From: Sipunculus nudus
Lineage: Eukaryota; Annelida; Sipuncula; Golfingiida; Sipunculidae
Direction of reading: 5' to 3'
NCBI GenBank assembly: GCA_026874595.1
Contig: CM049307.1
Span: 3,125,579 to 3,189,578 of the forward strand
DNA: 64,000 nucleotides
The notes below the pieces were generated by a model. That model was not told the origin of the DNA. It did no database searches and saw only the letters and a list, made by a program, of their open reading frames with translations. This document shows positions 1 to 12,461 of the stretch, one piece after another; within the stretch, counting starts at the first letter, position 1, and each line of letters starts with the position of its first letter. Made by a program: the position numbers and the translations under genes.

Positions 1-1335
1 TTCATTAAAACATGTAATATACGTCACATATTTTTTAATGGTGAGACGTATCAACAGTGATACAACCAAAACACAATCATTGTATGTATCAGGATGTACG
101 TGCCGCACACCAAGGCAATATACAAACACTGTGGTTTGTATATTCACATTATATAACCAGTTAATAAAGTCGTCCTATTATGAGTCCGTCTCTGACAACA
201 TTTCGCACACAAGGTGATTTCATGTGACATAAGCCAACTCCTTATTTAGGTCGACATTTTCAAATTAATCAGAAGAACTTTCTTATGTCATGCTTCCAAA
301 TAGACTAATTTGCAGGCTAGTTAAGGTCAAATACACTGCTGACAATTGCAATCAGTAACTTAAAAACATCCTTCATGCAAAGGGACTTTTTTGTGTTTTG
401 TTTTTAATTTTTTTACATGAGAGTGGAAGGAAAGGATCTGTTCGAGCCTAAGAGGTATAGGTAAACACTTTCTCAAAAGTGTGTTAGCTATTTCACTGCT
501 TTGCCAGCATCCTGGCATCTACAGTTTAGAAAGCCGATGTACCCAAGTTTATACAGATACCTTGAAAGGGTCGTCTGGCACAGATGATCCTATAAACAGT
601 ACGTAACCCTGACAGGATACCAGCATATATCTCCATGTCTATAAACAACTCAAAATTGTTTAGTCAGCAAAAAGATATTAACAGATGGGCTACAGCATGT
701 GTCTGGTGAAGTTTAGTTGGTGGGAGTTTTATTTGCCCTGGGGACGGTAGGTTGCTTGCTGCTGTGTGCGTCTACCAGATAAAACATGACAACCTAGCCT
801 TCAGGGAGACCGCTCACCGTTAAAGATGACTGTCTCGACAGTCTAAGTTTGTGATCTTCCGTGTGGGCCCCCTATTATTTGTTGCCTCATAAATCTAACA
901 AGGAAAGTGCCAGGTGGGCCATGCTGAAACTTTTTTTGTATCTCTAAGTCTGCACCACCCACTTCCTCACTCTGTTTCTTCCTATCTTTGTTCATCTACG
1001 TCTAATCTAAGCAACATTTGATAATGGTAGTGAAAGTAACACACACACCCATCTTTTAGTTTTTGTACTATATATATATATGTATATATGTTATCTACTT
1101 TTTTTCAAAATATAATAACATTTTTATGACTGACTGAGACAAACATACCCTTATGATTATTTATTTGATTTTTAACGAGACCGTTACACACAGTGATAGA
1201 AGTAGAAGATAGGAAATAAGACAGCACTAACAGCCTAGAAAAATAATGTGATGATATTAAAGACACGCTGTAAACATTATAAACTGCTATATAAAAATAT
1301 GCCCCTAGACAAATATTAAACCAGCAATCATACTA
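1..1335. other. No gene seen; AT-rich flank
   Basis: I see no supportable coding exon, RNA gene or clear repeat here. There is a short TA-rich run near 1070-1090. The stretch just before 1336 is the flank beyond the probable 3' end of the LINE remnant. Confidence 0.5.
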
Positions 1336-2012
1336 TTTTTTTTTTTTTTTTCGCCTCAGATTTTTTCTTTGACTTAAAAGTTCACTTGATATTTCATCAT
1401 AGGCGATTTTTTTTAATGTAAAACAAACAATCAATTACAAATACTTATACATAGTTCAAGGTACATTATGATACAAGTTATGTTTCTCGTAATCAGACCA
1501 TACATAGTATGACTGTACTCATGTATAATTTTCAGTTTTTACTCATATTTTTCAATTCACCCCATTTTTTGTAATGCGTATTTAGAATTCCTTTTTATTA
1601 GCTATGTATCTTTCAACATTTTCAATATCCATTAATTTACTTTTAAATACAGCAAACAAAGCAGAATGATAGCCCTCTCTTTCTTTATACAAGACATATT
1701 TGTACAGCAGCAAAATTTGGTTAATTAACATGTTATCTTCACCAACTGGTATCATGCCATATATGATTAAAGACGGTGATATTGGTGGAAAATTCACATT
1801 ATACTTCTGTAACCAGGATGTTATTTTCAGGTAAAAGTTCTTAGCAACCATACAGTCAAGAAATGTATGTAGTATCTTTTCTCTTTGCTCAAAACAAAAT
1901 GAACATTGAGGGGTTTCCTTTAAATTCCATTTATACAACAGATCATTTAGAGGAATGTAGTTATTTAATATTTTATATTGAAACCCTCTAAGATGAGTGT
2001 CTAAGGTACTTT

Positions 2013-2780
2013 TATATATTCCACTATAAACATGTTCCCATTTCACCTCGATACTGTTTTCTTGGTTTTTGTTATCCCATACTTTCTGAGCTGTAGGAGT
2101 TTCCCATATTTTCTCCACCAAAGTCTTATATATATCTCTAGCATTTAATGTATCCAATTTATCCACTTTCCATTATAATTTACCAGGTCTTTTATATAAT
2201 ATAATTTGCTACTTACATAATTTTTGTTGTATGGAGGTCTGTTATTAATCTTTATATATTGATTATTCCACAAGCTTTTATATATGACATCTTCTGTCGA
2301 TTCAGGCAAAACTGATACATATGAAGCCCATTCCTCTAAACATTTCAAATAAAATCTTGGCAATCCTTTAGGTAACACATTCATATCAATGTATCAATGT
2401 TATATATTCCACTATAAACATGTTCCCATTTCACCTCGATACTGTTTTCTTGGTTTTTGTTATCCCATACTTTCTGAGCTGTAGGAGTTTCCCATATTTT
2501 CTCCACCAAAGTCTTATATATATCTCTAGCATTTAATGTATCCAATTTATCCACTTTCCATTATAATTTACCAGGTCTTTTATATAATATAATTTGCTAC
2601 TTACATAATTTTTGCTGTATGGAGGTCTGTTATTAATCTTTATATATTGATTATTCCACAAGCTTTTATATATGACATCTTCTGTCGATTCAGGCAAAAC
2701 TGATACATATGAAGCCCATTCCTCTAAACATTTCAAATAAAATCTTGGCAATCCTTTAGGTAACACATTCATATCAATGT
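2013..2780. repeat. 388-bp tandem duplication inside the LINE remnant
   Basis: Bases 2013-2392 and 2401-2780 are two direct copies of 380 bp separated by 8 bp. By eye they differ at one base (T against C near 2229 and 2617), which changes one Asn codon to Ser. The same frameshift is present in both copies, so decay of the LINE began before the duplication. Confidence 0.93.
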
Positions 2781-2924
2781 TTCCTCTTATACAGTTCAAT
2801 CCGTCTATCTTCCTTAATCTGAAATTCAAAAGTTTACTACTGGCAGATTCTTCTGAACACAAAATGCGTTTAATCCACACTATTCTTTGTGTCTTTATTT
2901 TGCATTCAATGTCTGGAAAATTGA

Positions 2925-2944
2925 CCCCCCCCCCCCCCCCCCCC
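2925..2944. repeat. Poly-C run (20 C) inside the LINE coding line
   Basis: Twenty consecutive C on the + strand lie exactly where the minus strand encodes the Gly-Gly of the conserved GG-x-NFPD motif. The run is probably an expansion of the GG codons and coincides with a frame change. Confidence 0.9.
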
Positions 2945-2996
2945 TTTCTCATACTGTCCAATAATGGTTGCATATTTTACTTTAGGCAATCATACT

Positions 2997-3363
2997 AATC
3001 AAATCTCAGACCCGCACACTTCAGACCATTTCTTTATTAACAGGTCACGAAGGCATCGGCATCGACTGTTTACTATATATATAAACAATATAACATTATT
3101 TACTTCATAGTAACATACTGATACATGCTTTCTCACAGGGTGTGGCATTTCTCTCTCGCCACGGGCAGGGAGCAGCAGATCACAGACTGTCGGTCGTTCG
3201 AAATTCAGGAGCCAATGGAAATTAGTTTGAAATTCACGATGATATTCTTTGTAAAACCTAAGACTTTTTCGTTTGTTTATACATGGAACAAACCAATTAG
3301 AATTACATGACAACATGCATACCTGGCATAGATTACAAGAAATGTATCACACAGGATCACATG

Positions 3364-3400
<37 letters not shown>

Positions 3401-6188
3401 CATCTGTGTCATTTCTAAGTTCTAAGAAATCAATCGTTTTATTATATTATTTTGCTATTTGACACTAACTTTGTACATGAAACATATTTAACCGCAATTT
3501 CTTTCTGTTCAAATAAACCTCCGCGACAGACATCCGAGTGATGGCTGTGTTTCGCCAGGATCAATCTTTATAGAAACTCAACTAATCTGAGTGTAATTTA
3601 TTCTATCTTTATTGTCGCCACACATTCCAGAAACGCGTAGCTGCTTCCCGGGCCGGTTTATTCCTCTGGTTTAGGCTGCTAAATAAAGTCATTATAAGTA
3701 ATTTAAAGGCAGGATCCTTGCCAATTTCCCCCTTCGATTTATCTGAAAGTGAGATCGCGGCCGGTTACCATCCAGATATTGGAGCGGTCTGATGAAACAC
3801 GAAAGCGCTGAAAAGATGGTTTATGATCTCATCTATTTGATGCCTAATTTTTTTAGAAATTCATGCAGTTATGTGATTTCCTGTGCTGTTATGATAATCC
3901 TTGCTTGCATAAGTTTAACCAGAAGTGTAGCCAGCAACTAGAAAGAACTCAGAGAGCGCATTCCTGCGCCAGTGTCGGAATCCTAATTTAAGTTCAACTA
4001 ACTTTTCCCTGACGAATGACCAATTAGATATCTTTTGCAGTCAAACAAAATAACAGATTAAAAGGTAAAATTCAGGTGTGTCAAAATTCCAGATCAGCCT
4101 CTATAATTTATCGATCCGTCCAAAATATTCAAAAGTTTTGGAGACATTGTTTAGACTCATAAAAGAACAAACAGACAGGATGGCATAAAGTTACTGTCCA
4201 GTCAATTATACTATGAATTATAAACCCTAGAGCCACTATCCCTCGATAATTTTCATCCAACCCACACCAGGAAATTCCAAACATTTTCAACAAGTGCAGT
4301 GATAATATTGTATTTGTATTAGGTTGTTGCAATATTTCACTTGATAAAGAACTCTGTAACGTTATCTGTAAAAATTACGAGAATCAGATATTCAAATGAA
4401 ACACAGCCTTTTCTTTTTTACAATTTATTGTAAGAATAAAATTCTACAGAAGCCAGACCCACAATACTATTACTACTACTATTATTGCTACTAATACCAC
4501 TAGTAATCCATTACTGCTACTACTACTAATATCTTATTAATATTATAATAATGTTAAGTACTAAGAATAATTATTAACACGATCAATATAACACAGGTTT
4601 GGTCGTGATTACAAAATCCAAATGTTTTAAGTTCTTTAATAGCACTCCATATGAAAATATGTTTTAAAGTCCTCTTTTTTAATGAGAGTCTAGTACGAAG
4701 TATATGAAAAAAGACATGTGTAAAAAGCCTGCGCACAGATCAGAATAAAAAACAGATCGTTTAAAAGCGGCAACAACTCCGCCAGAGCCAGTCACTCAGT
4801 ACTTTCAAGATATAACTTTTTATAGTATATCCGATTGCAATATATTACTTACTGTGGCTGGCTGATTCATCCGGCTTACAGTAAATTATTTCAAGTGATA
4901 TGAGAAAAACATTGTGATATTAAACTTAGATGGGTCAGCAAATGGATTTGTAAAAAGGCAAGGTTAAGCTTTATTTCGATCCCATCGGCGAGTTGTGAAA
5001 GAAAACATGTTTATAATGTGACGCGGATTATCTAATGTAATCTGAACGTATATGAACCTTTGATATATTTGATACAGTATCATGCATGTCTGACACGGAG
5101 AATACTTTACCATGGTCCGAAAAAAAACTCAGTCGAATGTACAAAAAAATGAACTTTTGCGACTGTTCTCCAGGTTATGAATTTGCAATGAGTAACTAAT
5201 GATACAAACGGTAATAACACATACTTGTATTTCGCCCTTTATACAGTTCAGGTACTGCTGCGGTATTATGAATGTTATTACACTCCAGATATCACAAATA
5301 ATTTTCCATGGTGTTTGTCACACACCCGGAGAGATCGAAAGTCCAGGTTCTTATATACCAGCTGAGACTCCGCTAACAAAATACGGTAAAAATCCTGGGA
5401 TCACAGACAGAGGCTCACAGTTCCTCTCTGAAAGAGCACTCAGGAAATGTCCCAGTCAAATACTGACGTACCCAGTACCACTCACGGTTAGCGTTTAATT
5501 TGTCCTGGCGTTACTGAACCCGACCACTGCAGAAACGTTTGAATTTCACTCTCGAGTCCGTTAGAGAAGTATCCGTGGTAGTCCGTAGACACTGACATTC
5601 CCTCCACCACGACAGGAACACATGACGCATGTAAATACGATTCCACTCGCTAGTGTATTTCGTCCTAGACCTGTTACTGGATGCGCTCAGTGTAGATCGA
5701 CATCCTATCGCCGGATTACCAGTCCGTAGGTATTTACCATATCCATTCTGAAGTCCGTTAGACCCAGACGCTTTATGCTCAAGAACGCCGTCCCAGAGCA
5801 ATACCGGACTCTCCTCTAGACCGGAGACAAAACTGGTCAAACAACACCCTCCGACGCGCTGACTCTGGAGTTTCTGCCCTCAAATTCCTGGTTCCAGCAT
5901 GTATACCGGTGCTGACGTCACTTCTCCTGACCGTCCATGGGCCATCGTTCAATCCGATGAATACAAAAAAAACTTGACACGCCTCCAGAGACAAAAGTAC
6001 GAAAAATCGAGGACACAGGTACTATTACTTCTAGTCTACAGAATAAATGTAAGCGTAAAACCGGGCGGGACAAAACAATTCTGACTGATTTAAAACTACA
6101 CTGACCTCAACCCGAAACATGACACTTGGGTTCCCATTTTACGTTAACATCAATATCTGATACTAATAATATTAATAAAATTATTAAG
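2997..6188. other. Unassigned sequence with a TA microsatellite
   Basis: A (TA)n run lies at about 3366-3398. Open frames here (for example 3125-3310 + and 4129-4332 -) are short, show no family signature, and lack convincing splice or start context. A more GC-rich part is listed separately. Confidence 0.4.
5331..5960. other. GC-richer island, unidentified
   Basis: Base composition rises well above the neighbours and both strands carry open stretches (minus 5511-5840 is 109 codons). I recognise no protein family. It could be a decayed mobile element, an isolated exon, or promoter-like DNA; the sequence does not decide. Confidence 0.25.
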
Positions 6189-6247
6189 TCACAGTTCTCT
6201 GGTGACACTCACAGCTCTCTGATAACACTGTCACCAGTGAACTGTGA
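6189..6247. repeat. Inverted repeat, 18-bp arms with a 23-base loop
   Basis: The arm 6189-6206 (TCACAGTTCTCTGGTGAC) is the reverse complement of 6230-6247 except for one base. It would form a stable hairpin as RNA or single-stranded DNA, or it may be the ends of a very short MITE remnant. Confidence 0.75.
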
Positions 6248-7582
6248 TGGTTACTATTATTTATTGTTTAACCAGATGATTATTTATCTAAATTGTTAAC
6301 GTGGGAACATAGGAAACCAGGCGTTTTATTTGTTGTCGGTTTAATTACGTGTCTTTTTTCAACTTTTTCGTCTTTTTGGGTGGATGTGTGAGCTTAAGCT
6401 ACCCAATTCCCCGTTTAAAGAATCTTGAAGTCCATTCCTTCCAGGATGTGACACATGGTCGCAAGAATATTTTTTGACATCTTTAAAATCTAATACGAAT
6501 GTGTTGAATGTGTTGATATTTTAGACTTCTGTGGACATTCTCTATTTTTGGAACAACTATTTGAGAAATATTATATAAGCAATACAATACAGAATTATAT
6601 CAATAACAGTAATATATTCATATATTGCTGTCTGGTTTATGTGTGTCATACTATTTTCGTGTGTCTACAGGGGAGGTTCGTAGGCATCGCAAGTGTTCCG
6701 TGATTTTATTCTTGTACATGTCCAGGCCTCCAAAAAATTTGGTCGTACATATGTTGTTTGTGAATGTTAAAAAATCTCAGACATGGCTCTATTTTCTTTT
6801 AATTATTTGTGATAATTTTTATATCTTCGCACAGATATCCTAAAATGCAGAAGTGTAACTGGCTCATCATCGAAATACCATACTAATCATATGGTCATGT
6901 TGTCGACAGACAGCGCCCCCTATAGGGACTATAGGCCATAAGGCCACATATAAATCATAGATATATTTTTCGTTATAAAAAAAATTGTTCCTTAACTGTT
7001 GTGTCATTAATAGGTGATATTGAGCTGCCAAACTGTTCTCTTATGCGTGTAATCTTCCTGTAACTACATTATGAGTAATACCGATACCGGAAACCTGGGA
7101 CACAGTAAACGAAGCCAATATTCTGTTTTTAATTTTGGTCCAGAAAACAGCACCCACAATATAATAATAAAAAAAAACTTTTTGGCCAGACTATAGTTTA
7201 ACGAGCAGTGGACTCTTAAATTAACTATTGCAACCCGTTTAGATGGGGTTTATTTGCCCTTTGAAAAACAGCAGACTGGCATACGGAGAAGTGAGGTAAT
7301 ACACTCTCATTGCTAAGGGCAATCAACGTCTTTAAATGATTTTGCCTTCCTATTATGACATACCTCACATGCGGGAGTAGCGTAGGTTTGGAGACATATA
7401 ATCCTTTGTAGGTTTCAGACTTCGTTGTGATACAACGGCACGCTCTCTTCTTGGTGATGTCGTGTTGTGTCGTTTATTATCGGAGTTTATATATACACAT
7501 ATATTAGAGGTCTAACTTCTAAATTGTAACTGCTGATAATATACGTGGTATATGCCTTACTTTGTAATTTAAAATAACAAAA

Positions 7583-7614
<32 letters not shown>

Positions 7615-8660
7615 AAATATACATCTCCGAAACTTATAAATTGATTCAGTAGCGGTATATACACTAGCATAAACAGTAAGATCTGCCAAGAGCTTCCAAT
7701 ATTATGATATCTTACCCCGCAGAGAAACAGGCTGGATACTAGAGAATTAAGGATAAAAATCGAATTGAGTGAATACCATTAATTGCATTTCTAAATAATT
7801 AAACAGAACAGTCCACTATATGTACAGCACCCCTAGAACGCAATGAAAGCCTGGCAGCCTCAGGACCGCCTTCGAAATTGAAGACAGGAATGCTCTGTGT
7901 GTAAAATTTAATTAATCCGGGGGAAATTGATATGAATGTATCAATGATTTTATACGTCAGTAATATTGACAATAAAATATCTTTTGCCTCACTTGGTAAG
8001 TTTATAATCCACATCTTGGGGAACCTACAGAGAAAATCAAATTTATTACCACTGCGTTTGCAGAGCTTATTTTGCCTTGTTATAAATCAAATTTGTCTTG
8101 GGCGAAAAGGTGAATTAGCCATATACTAAAAAGAGCCTGGCGCCATTGAGGGGAACACGTAAAGATGTATCGGGGAAATTGAAGATCATTTGCAACAAAA
8201 ATGCAATTACACCGGGACGAGAAGAATAAACAGCAAACAGGTTTTTGCAGTTTGCTCAGAAAATTAAACAACCTAATTTCTCCGCTATCCCCGATGGTGG
8301 ATATAGAATAAAGAACCTTCCATTGTATTACTTTTAGATAACGGTCATAAGAAACATTGAGTTCTGTCTGCTGTAAGTGTGAGCGCTTCCTCAGGGACGC
8401 TGAGCCGGAGTGCTGATGTCCCTCCACATTCCACTCAGGTATGTGCACTTGTTGTTAAATGGCTACGAAAGCTGGCCCCGGTGAATACCTAAGTAATGGG
8501 AGGCTTATTTTCAGACGGTTTCCATGGAAAAACAACTGCAACCTCGTCATTTTATTCTGTCGATCTCTGCTTCGGCATCTGATACAATCAGGTCACGTGC
8601 TCATTTATTGTTACATTCATCATCCTCAGGTGTAAAAAGAAACAACATCTCAGACATCGA
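6248..8660. other. No gene seen; one TAA microsatellite
   Basis: A (TAA)n run lies at about 7583-7611. Open frames at 7799-8014 (-), 8080-8448 (-) and 8524-8718 (+) show no recognisable family and are judged chance frames. Confidence 0.4.
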
Positions 8661-9966
8661 AAGTCTGAGGGGTATAATTATATCAGCGAGCAGGGAACGC
8701 CAAAAGATAGCCATATAACACTGTAGAGGGTCTGTGGGGTTCGGTAACATCAGCCACTAGGGAACGCCGGAAGGTAGCAGTATAACACTGTAGATGGTTC
8801 ATGAGGTATGATTATATCTGCCACTAGGGAACGCCGGAAGGAAGCCATATAACACTGTAGAGAGTCCATGGGGTATGATTTTATCAGCCACTAGGGAACG
8901 CCGGAAGTTAGCCATATAACACTGTGGATGGTCCATAAGGTATGATTATATCAGCCACCAGGAAAAGCCGGAAGGTAGCCATATAACACTGTAGAGAGTC
9001 CATGAGGTATGATTATATCAGCCACTAAGGAACGCCGGAAGGTAGCCATATAACACTGTAGAGAGTCCATGAGGTATGATTACATCAGCCACTAGGGAAC
9101 GCCTGAAGGTAGCCATATAACACTGTAGAGAGTCCATGAGGTATGATTATATCAGCCTCTAGGGAACGCCTGAAGGTAGCCATATAACACTGTAGAGAGT
9201 CCATGAGGTATGATTACATCAGCCACTAGGGAACGCCTGAAGGTAGCCATATAACACTGTAGAGAGTCCATGAGGTATGATTATATCAGCCACTAAGGAA
9301 CGCCTGAAGGTAAAGGTAGCCATATAACACTGTAGATGGTCCGTGGGGTATGATTATATCAGCCACTAGGGAACGCCGGAAGGAAGCCATATAACACTGT
9401 AGATGGTCCGTGGGGTATGATTATATCAGTCACTAGGGAACGCCGGAAGGTAGCCATATAACACTGTAGATGGTCCGTGGGGTATGATTATATCAGCCAC
9501 TAGGGAACGCCGGAAGGTAGCCATATAACACTGTAGATGGGCCGTGGGGTATGATTATATCAGCCACTAGGGAACACCGGAAGGTAGCCATATAACACTG
9601 TAGATGGTCCGTGGGGTATGATTATATCAGCCACTAGGGAACACCGGAAGGTAGCCATATAACACTGTAGATGGTCCGTGGGGTATGATTATATCAGCCA
9701 ACTAGGGAACGCCGGAAGGTAGCCATATAACACTGTAGATGGTCCGTGGGGTATGATTATATCAGCCACTAGGGAACGCCGGAAGGTAGCCATATAACAC
9801 TGTAGATGGTCCGTGGGCTATGATTATATCAGCCACTAGGGAACGCCGGAAGGTAGCCATATAACATTGTAGATGGTCCGTGGGCTATGATTATATCAGC
9901 CACTAGGGAACGCCGGAAGGTAGCCATATAACATTGTAGAGAGTCTGTCGGGTATAATTATATCAC
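8661..9966. repeat. 67-bp minisatellite, about 19.5 units
   Basis: The unit contains a core CACTAGGGAACGCCGGAAGG, then AGCCATATAACACTGTAGA and GGTATGATTATATCAGC. GGAACGCC recurs at 8761, 8828 and 8895 with 67-bp spacing. Units in the first half mostly carry GAGAGTCCATGAGG and units in the second half GATGGTCCGTGGGG, so there are two subfamilies. One unit near 9310 has a six-base duplication. The outermost half-units at both ends share GTCTG..GGGTATAATT, which differs from the internal units. Confidence 0.95.
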
Positions 9967-9974
9967 AATCGGAG

Positions 9975-10045
9975 GGACGGAGCTGAGGGAATTGAACGCA
10001 TGACCTTCCACTTTCCGGTCAACATATCCTCAACATTTCTCAGTA
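9975..10045 (-). mobile_element. tRNA-derived SINE-like head, partial
   Basis: On the minus strand GTTGAGGATATG (near 10020-10035) resembles a pol III A box, and GCGTTCAATTCCC (9987-9999) resembles a B box at tRNA-like spacing. No cloverleaf can be closed convincingly, so this is more likely a SINE head than a functional tRNA. It lies right beside the 67-bp array. Confidence 0.4.
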
Positions 10046-11434
10046 ATCTCATATTTTTAAGGAAACGGAAAGCGACGCCAGTGACGTGAGAGTGCTGCGA
10101 GCAGATGTCTCTTCGCATTAAAACAGATTTCTTTTTATAAAAGTGTCCGACCAATGCAAAACTTTCTGAGCAAATTGAACGACGAATGAAAGTTCATCAA
10201 AAGAATCATTTTACATACTGCTGAGTGAATGTGTCCCATATTATTATTAGTACACCTTACAATTCTATGCAAGTTCTTTAATGCTTGTAGTATAGGAAAA
10301 TGTATGTTAATTTCGAATTAAAGTGCATGTTCATGTAAAAAATCAGGGTAAACGCTGCCTGTCTTATTAAAAAAAATCAGTTAATTTATTCAGATGTATT
10401 TTAAATTATTAGCTCAATGTGTATTGAATTTACATCAGCATTTGAGTTCATTCGTATGAACATTTATAGACCTGCACTCTTCTACTTACTTATACGGAAC
10501 TACAAATTCAACATGCATCTAATATTTACTTATGAAATAAATACATCGTTTGGTTTGCATCTGGAACGTATAATGCTGTTGATTTATATATAATGTGTTC
10601 TGCGAACAACTTGCATGGGCACATTGTGGCGCCATCTCCAGCTATTCTATTGTATCAGAGAAAAAAAAACGCTCACGCACTGTACATGGATCGGTCACCC
10701 GACCAGTAAGGAGAACTTGTTGCATGTATTCATTAATTTTGTTTTAAAAGATTCGACAATTATAATCCATGATTTAACACAGTTCTTTATGCATGACTTC
10801 ATTTGCTACTCATTACGACTCAATTTAACATTTAAACTGCAGCTTTAGACAGTCAAGGACATCAGGCGGCACAATTTAACTCCTGGTCCCCTTGTGTCGT
10901 ATTTATGTACAGTATTCTCCCACTCTCTCTGATAGCATTTTTGTGAAATAATATGACATCATGATAATATGATAATAAAAACAGTACTGAGGCTAATGTT
11001 TTACTGGAATTGCATTTTTTTCTGGTTACCCTCTGGACAAGCGGCATGATGCTAAAAGCCTCACGTGTTTTCTATTCCAGAAGTAAATGATTTTATTGGA
11101 GCTTTTAACTCCCGATTTTGTGCAAAATTTACGCTAGAATAAAAACTAATAATGTGTCAATTTGGTTCGTCGAGTAGATTTGCCAGTTTAAATAATTTGT
11201 TTCGTCTGGTAGTAATTCACGTCTCGCTGAGAAGAACACAGCTGTGTGCCAAGTACCTTCACGGCGCTGCTGTTGCTGGACAATGCATTATGTGATATAC
11301 AACAATTGACTGAGTTCATCCCTTTTCATTTAGTTTATTACTATTAAGTACACGTATCGTGAAGGACAATCATTAGATGCTTGGAATGGTTATCCCTCAT
11401 AATGCCTTGTAATTTAACAATACCGGTGATAGAG
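10046..11434. other. No gene seen
   Basis: AT-rich sequence with only short open frames (10615-10848 + and 10862-11047 -). These show no family signature. Confidence 0.4.
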
Positions 11435-12411
11435 CTATAATTGTGAAAGGTAGAAAGTCAGAGCTCTCCAAGTTCTATGATCTTTCTCAATAATCAAGAA
11501 GACATGAAAGTGCTGGAACTCTCGCTCTCGGTAACTGCCTGGGAAATTGGTCGTCGTTCGTTGAAGGTCAACCCTGTATGGAGAATATATAAATTGGAAG
11601 GATAAAAACATGTCTCTGATCCAATGATAAACTGTGGAACTCTCTCCGCCGGTCCTGATACTCTGTACTAAACGGAAGCCAACACAAGGCCGTATTGATG
11701 CCACCATCAATCGCAGAAACGGCTCTCCGGTCGCAGCCAAAGCTCGGCCAATCAGCACTGGTTCTGCTTCAATATCGACTCTCCCAGAGAACGTATTGTC
11801 TGCAACCTGGCGGCTCCGACCAAACGGATTACAAGCTTTGTCCGGCAGCACCTGCGAAAACCCAGCCGTTACCTTGCCAAGAGAGGGATAAAGTCCGGTT
11901 TGGAGCGTGTGGGCTTCTTAACCTGTGTATGGTCCTGCGTTCAAGGATCCAATCTGGCAGTTATTACCTGAATACAATCGGAGAGCTTATACTTAATACC
12001 CAATGGGTGTTACGACTTATGGAAGCTAAGCTGTCGTCACTGTATGCTGTGAGCATGCCTTGCAGCGACTACACCTGGAGCTCTCGTGGGTGAGCATTAA
12101 CATTGGTCGTCTTCTACTGATATCAGCCATTATTAATTTGCCGCTCTTGAAAGTGTGACTGGGTGAAAACCTGAACATTCCTGATCAATAGCGTAGATAA
12201 GCACTTGGTGAGCCACGACGGAGCTCCACAGTGAGTCATCAGTGACTGATACAGCCCCTAGTCGCTGAAGTCTGCAGTCAGGAACGTTGTGTCGTCAGCA
12301 TTGAACGTTTCTAGCATCTATTAGACTATTAGCATCAGTCGTTGTCAAGCAGCAAGGGAACATATTTTTTAGCAGGAGCTAGCAACGGAGGAACACCTGG
12401 TTAAAAGGTAG
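11435..12411 (+). promoter_or_regulatory. Putative 5' region of the ParB-like gene
   Basis: This stretch is GC-richer and CpG-richer than most of the window (mainly 11630-11930) and lies just before the only confident gene. A TATATAAA string occurs at 11585-11592, and GCCAATCAG near 11747 is a CCAAT-type string, though it lies downstream of the TATA string. No transcription start can be read from sequence. Overlapping open frames on both strands (11435-11851 -, 11634-11891 +, 11695-12093 +) have no recognised family, so an unrelated decayed element is an alternative. Confidence 0.25.
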
Positions 12412-12447
12412 ATGACTTCGGAGAACCGAAAGGTACAAATGTTCTAA
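12412..12447 (+). promoter_or_regulatory. Short upstream ORF before the ParB-like gene start
   Basis: ATG at 12412 opens an 11-codon frame that stops with TAA at 12445-12447, 14 bases before the main ATG at 12462. It matters only if 12412 lies in the mature 5' UTR, which the sequence cannot prove. If so, it could reduce translation or depend on reinitiation. Confidence 0.35.
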
Positions 12448-12461
12448 CTAACATAAACATC

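Larger units (their letters stand above)
1532..2995 (-). pseudogene. Degenerate LINE ORF2 C-terminus with frameshifts and an internal duplication
   Basis: The coding line runs from about 2995 down to a stop at 1532-1534 but is broken at least three times. The reading frame changes at the C homopolymer (2925-2944), where the sequence 5' of it continues the family pattern in another frame. A one-base shift near 2166 (and in the duplicate near 2554) joins the ...VNYNGK segment to the VDKLDTL segment. A further shift near 1590 restores a C-terminal segment ending at 1532. The 388-bp tandem duplication repeats about 127 residues' worth of sequence. The copy cannot make a working protein. The zf-RVT-like Cys/His segment lies at about 1850-1910. 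Confidence 0.7.
1336..2996 (-). mobile_element. 3' fragment of a non-LTR retrotransposon (LINE, L1/Tx1-like)
   Basis: The minus strand encodes the C-terminal part of a LINE reverse-transcriptase protein in broken frames. Visible landmarks are the post-RT motif (Lys-Gly-Gly run, then NFPDIECKIK and WIKRIL) and a zinc-finger-like segment with spaced Cys and His (CSFC ... HTFLDC) of the zf-RVT type. The order and spacing fit the L1/Tx1 group. The RT catalytic core and the endonuclease are absent, so this is a 5'-truncated copy. A run of 16 T at 1336-1351 (poly-A on the minus strand), about 180 bases beyond the last stop, is a plausible 3' tail. Assignment to L1/Tx1 rather than another LINE clade is from motif recognition only. 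Confidence 0.75.

Noticed and set aside
5511-5840. 109-codon minus frame in a GC-rich patch
   Set aside because: No recognised family or splice context; listed only as an unidentified island.
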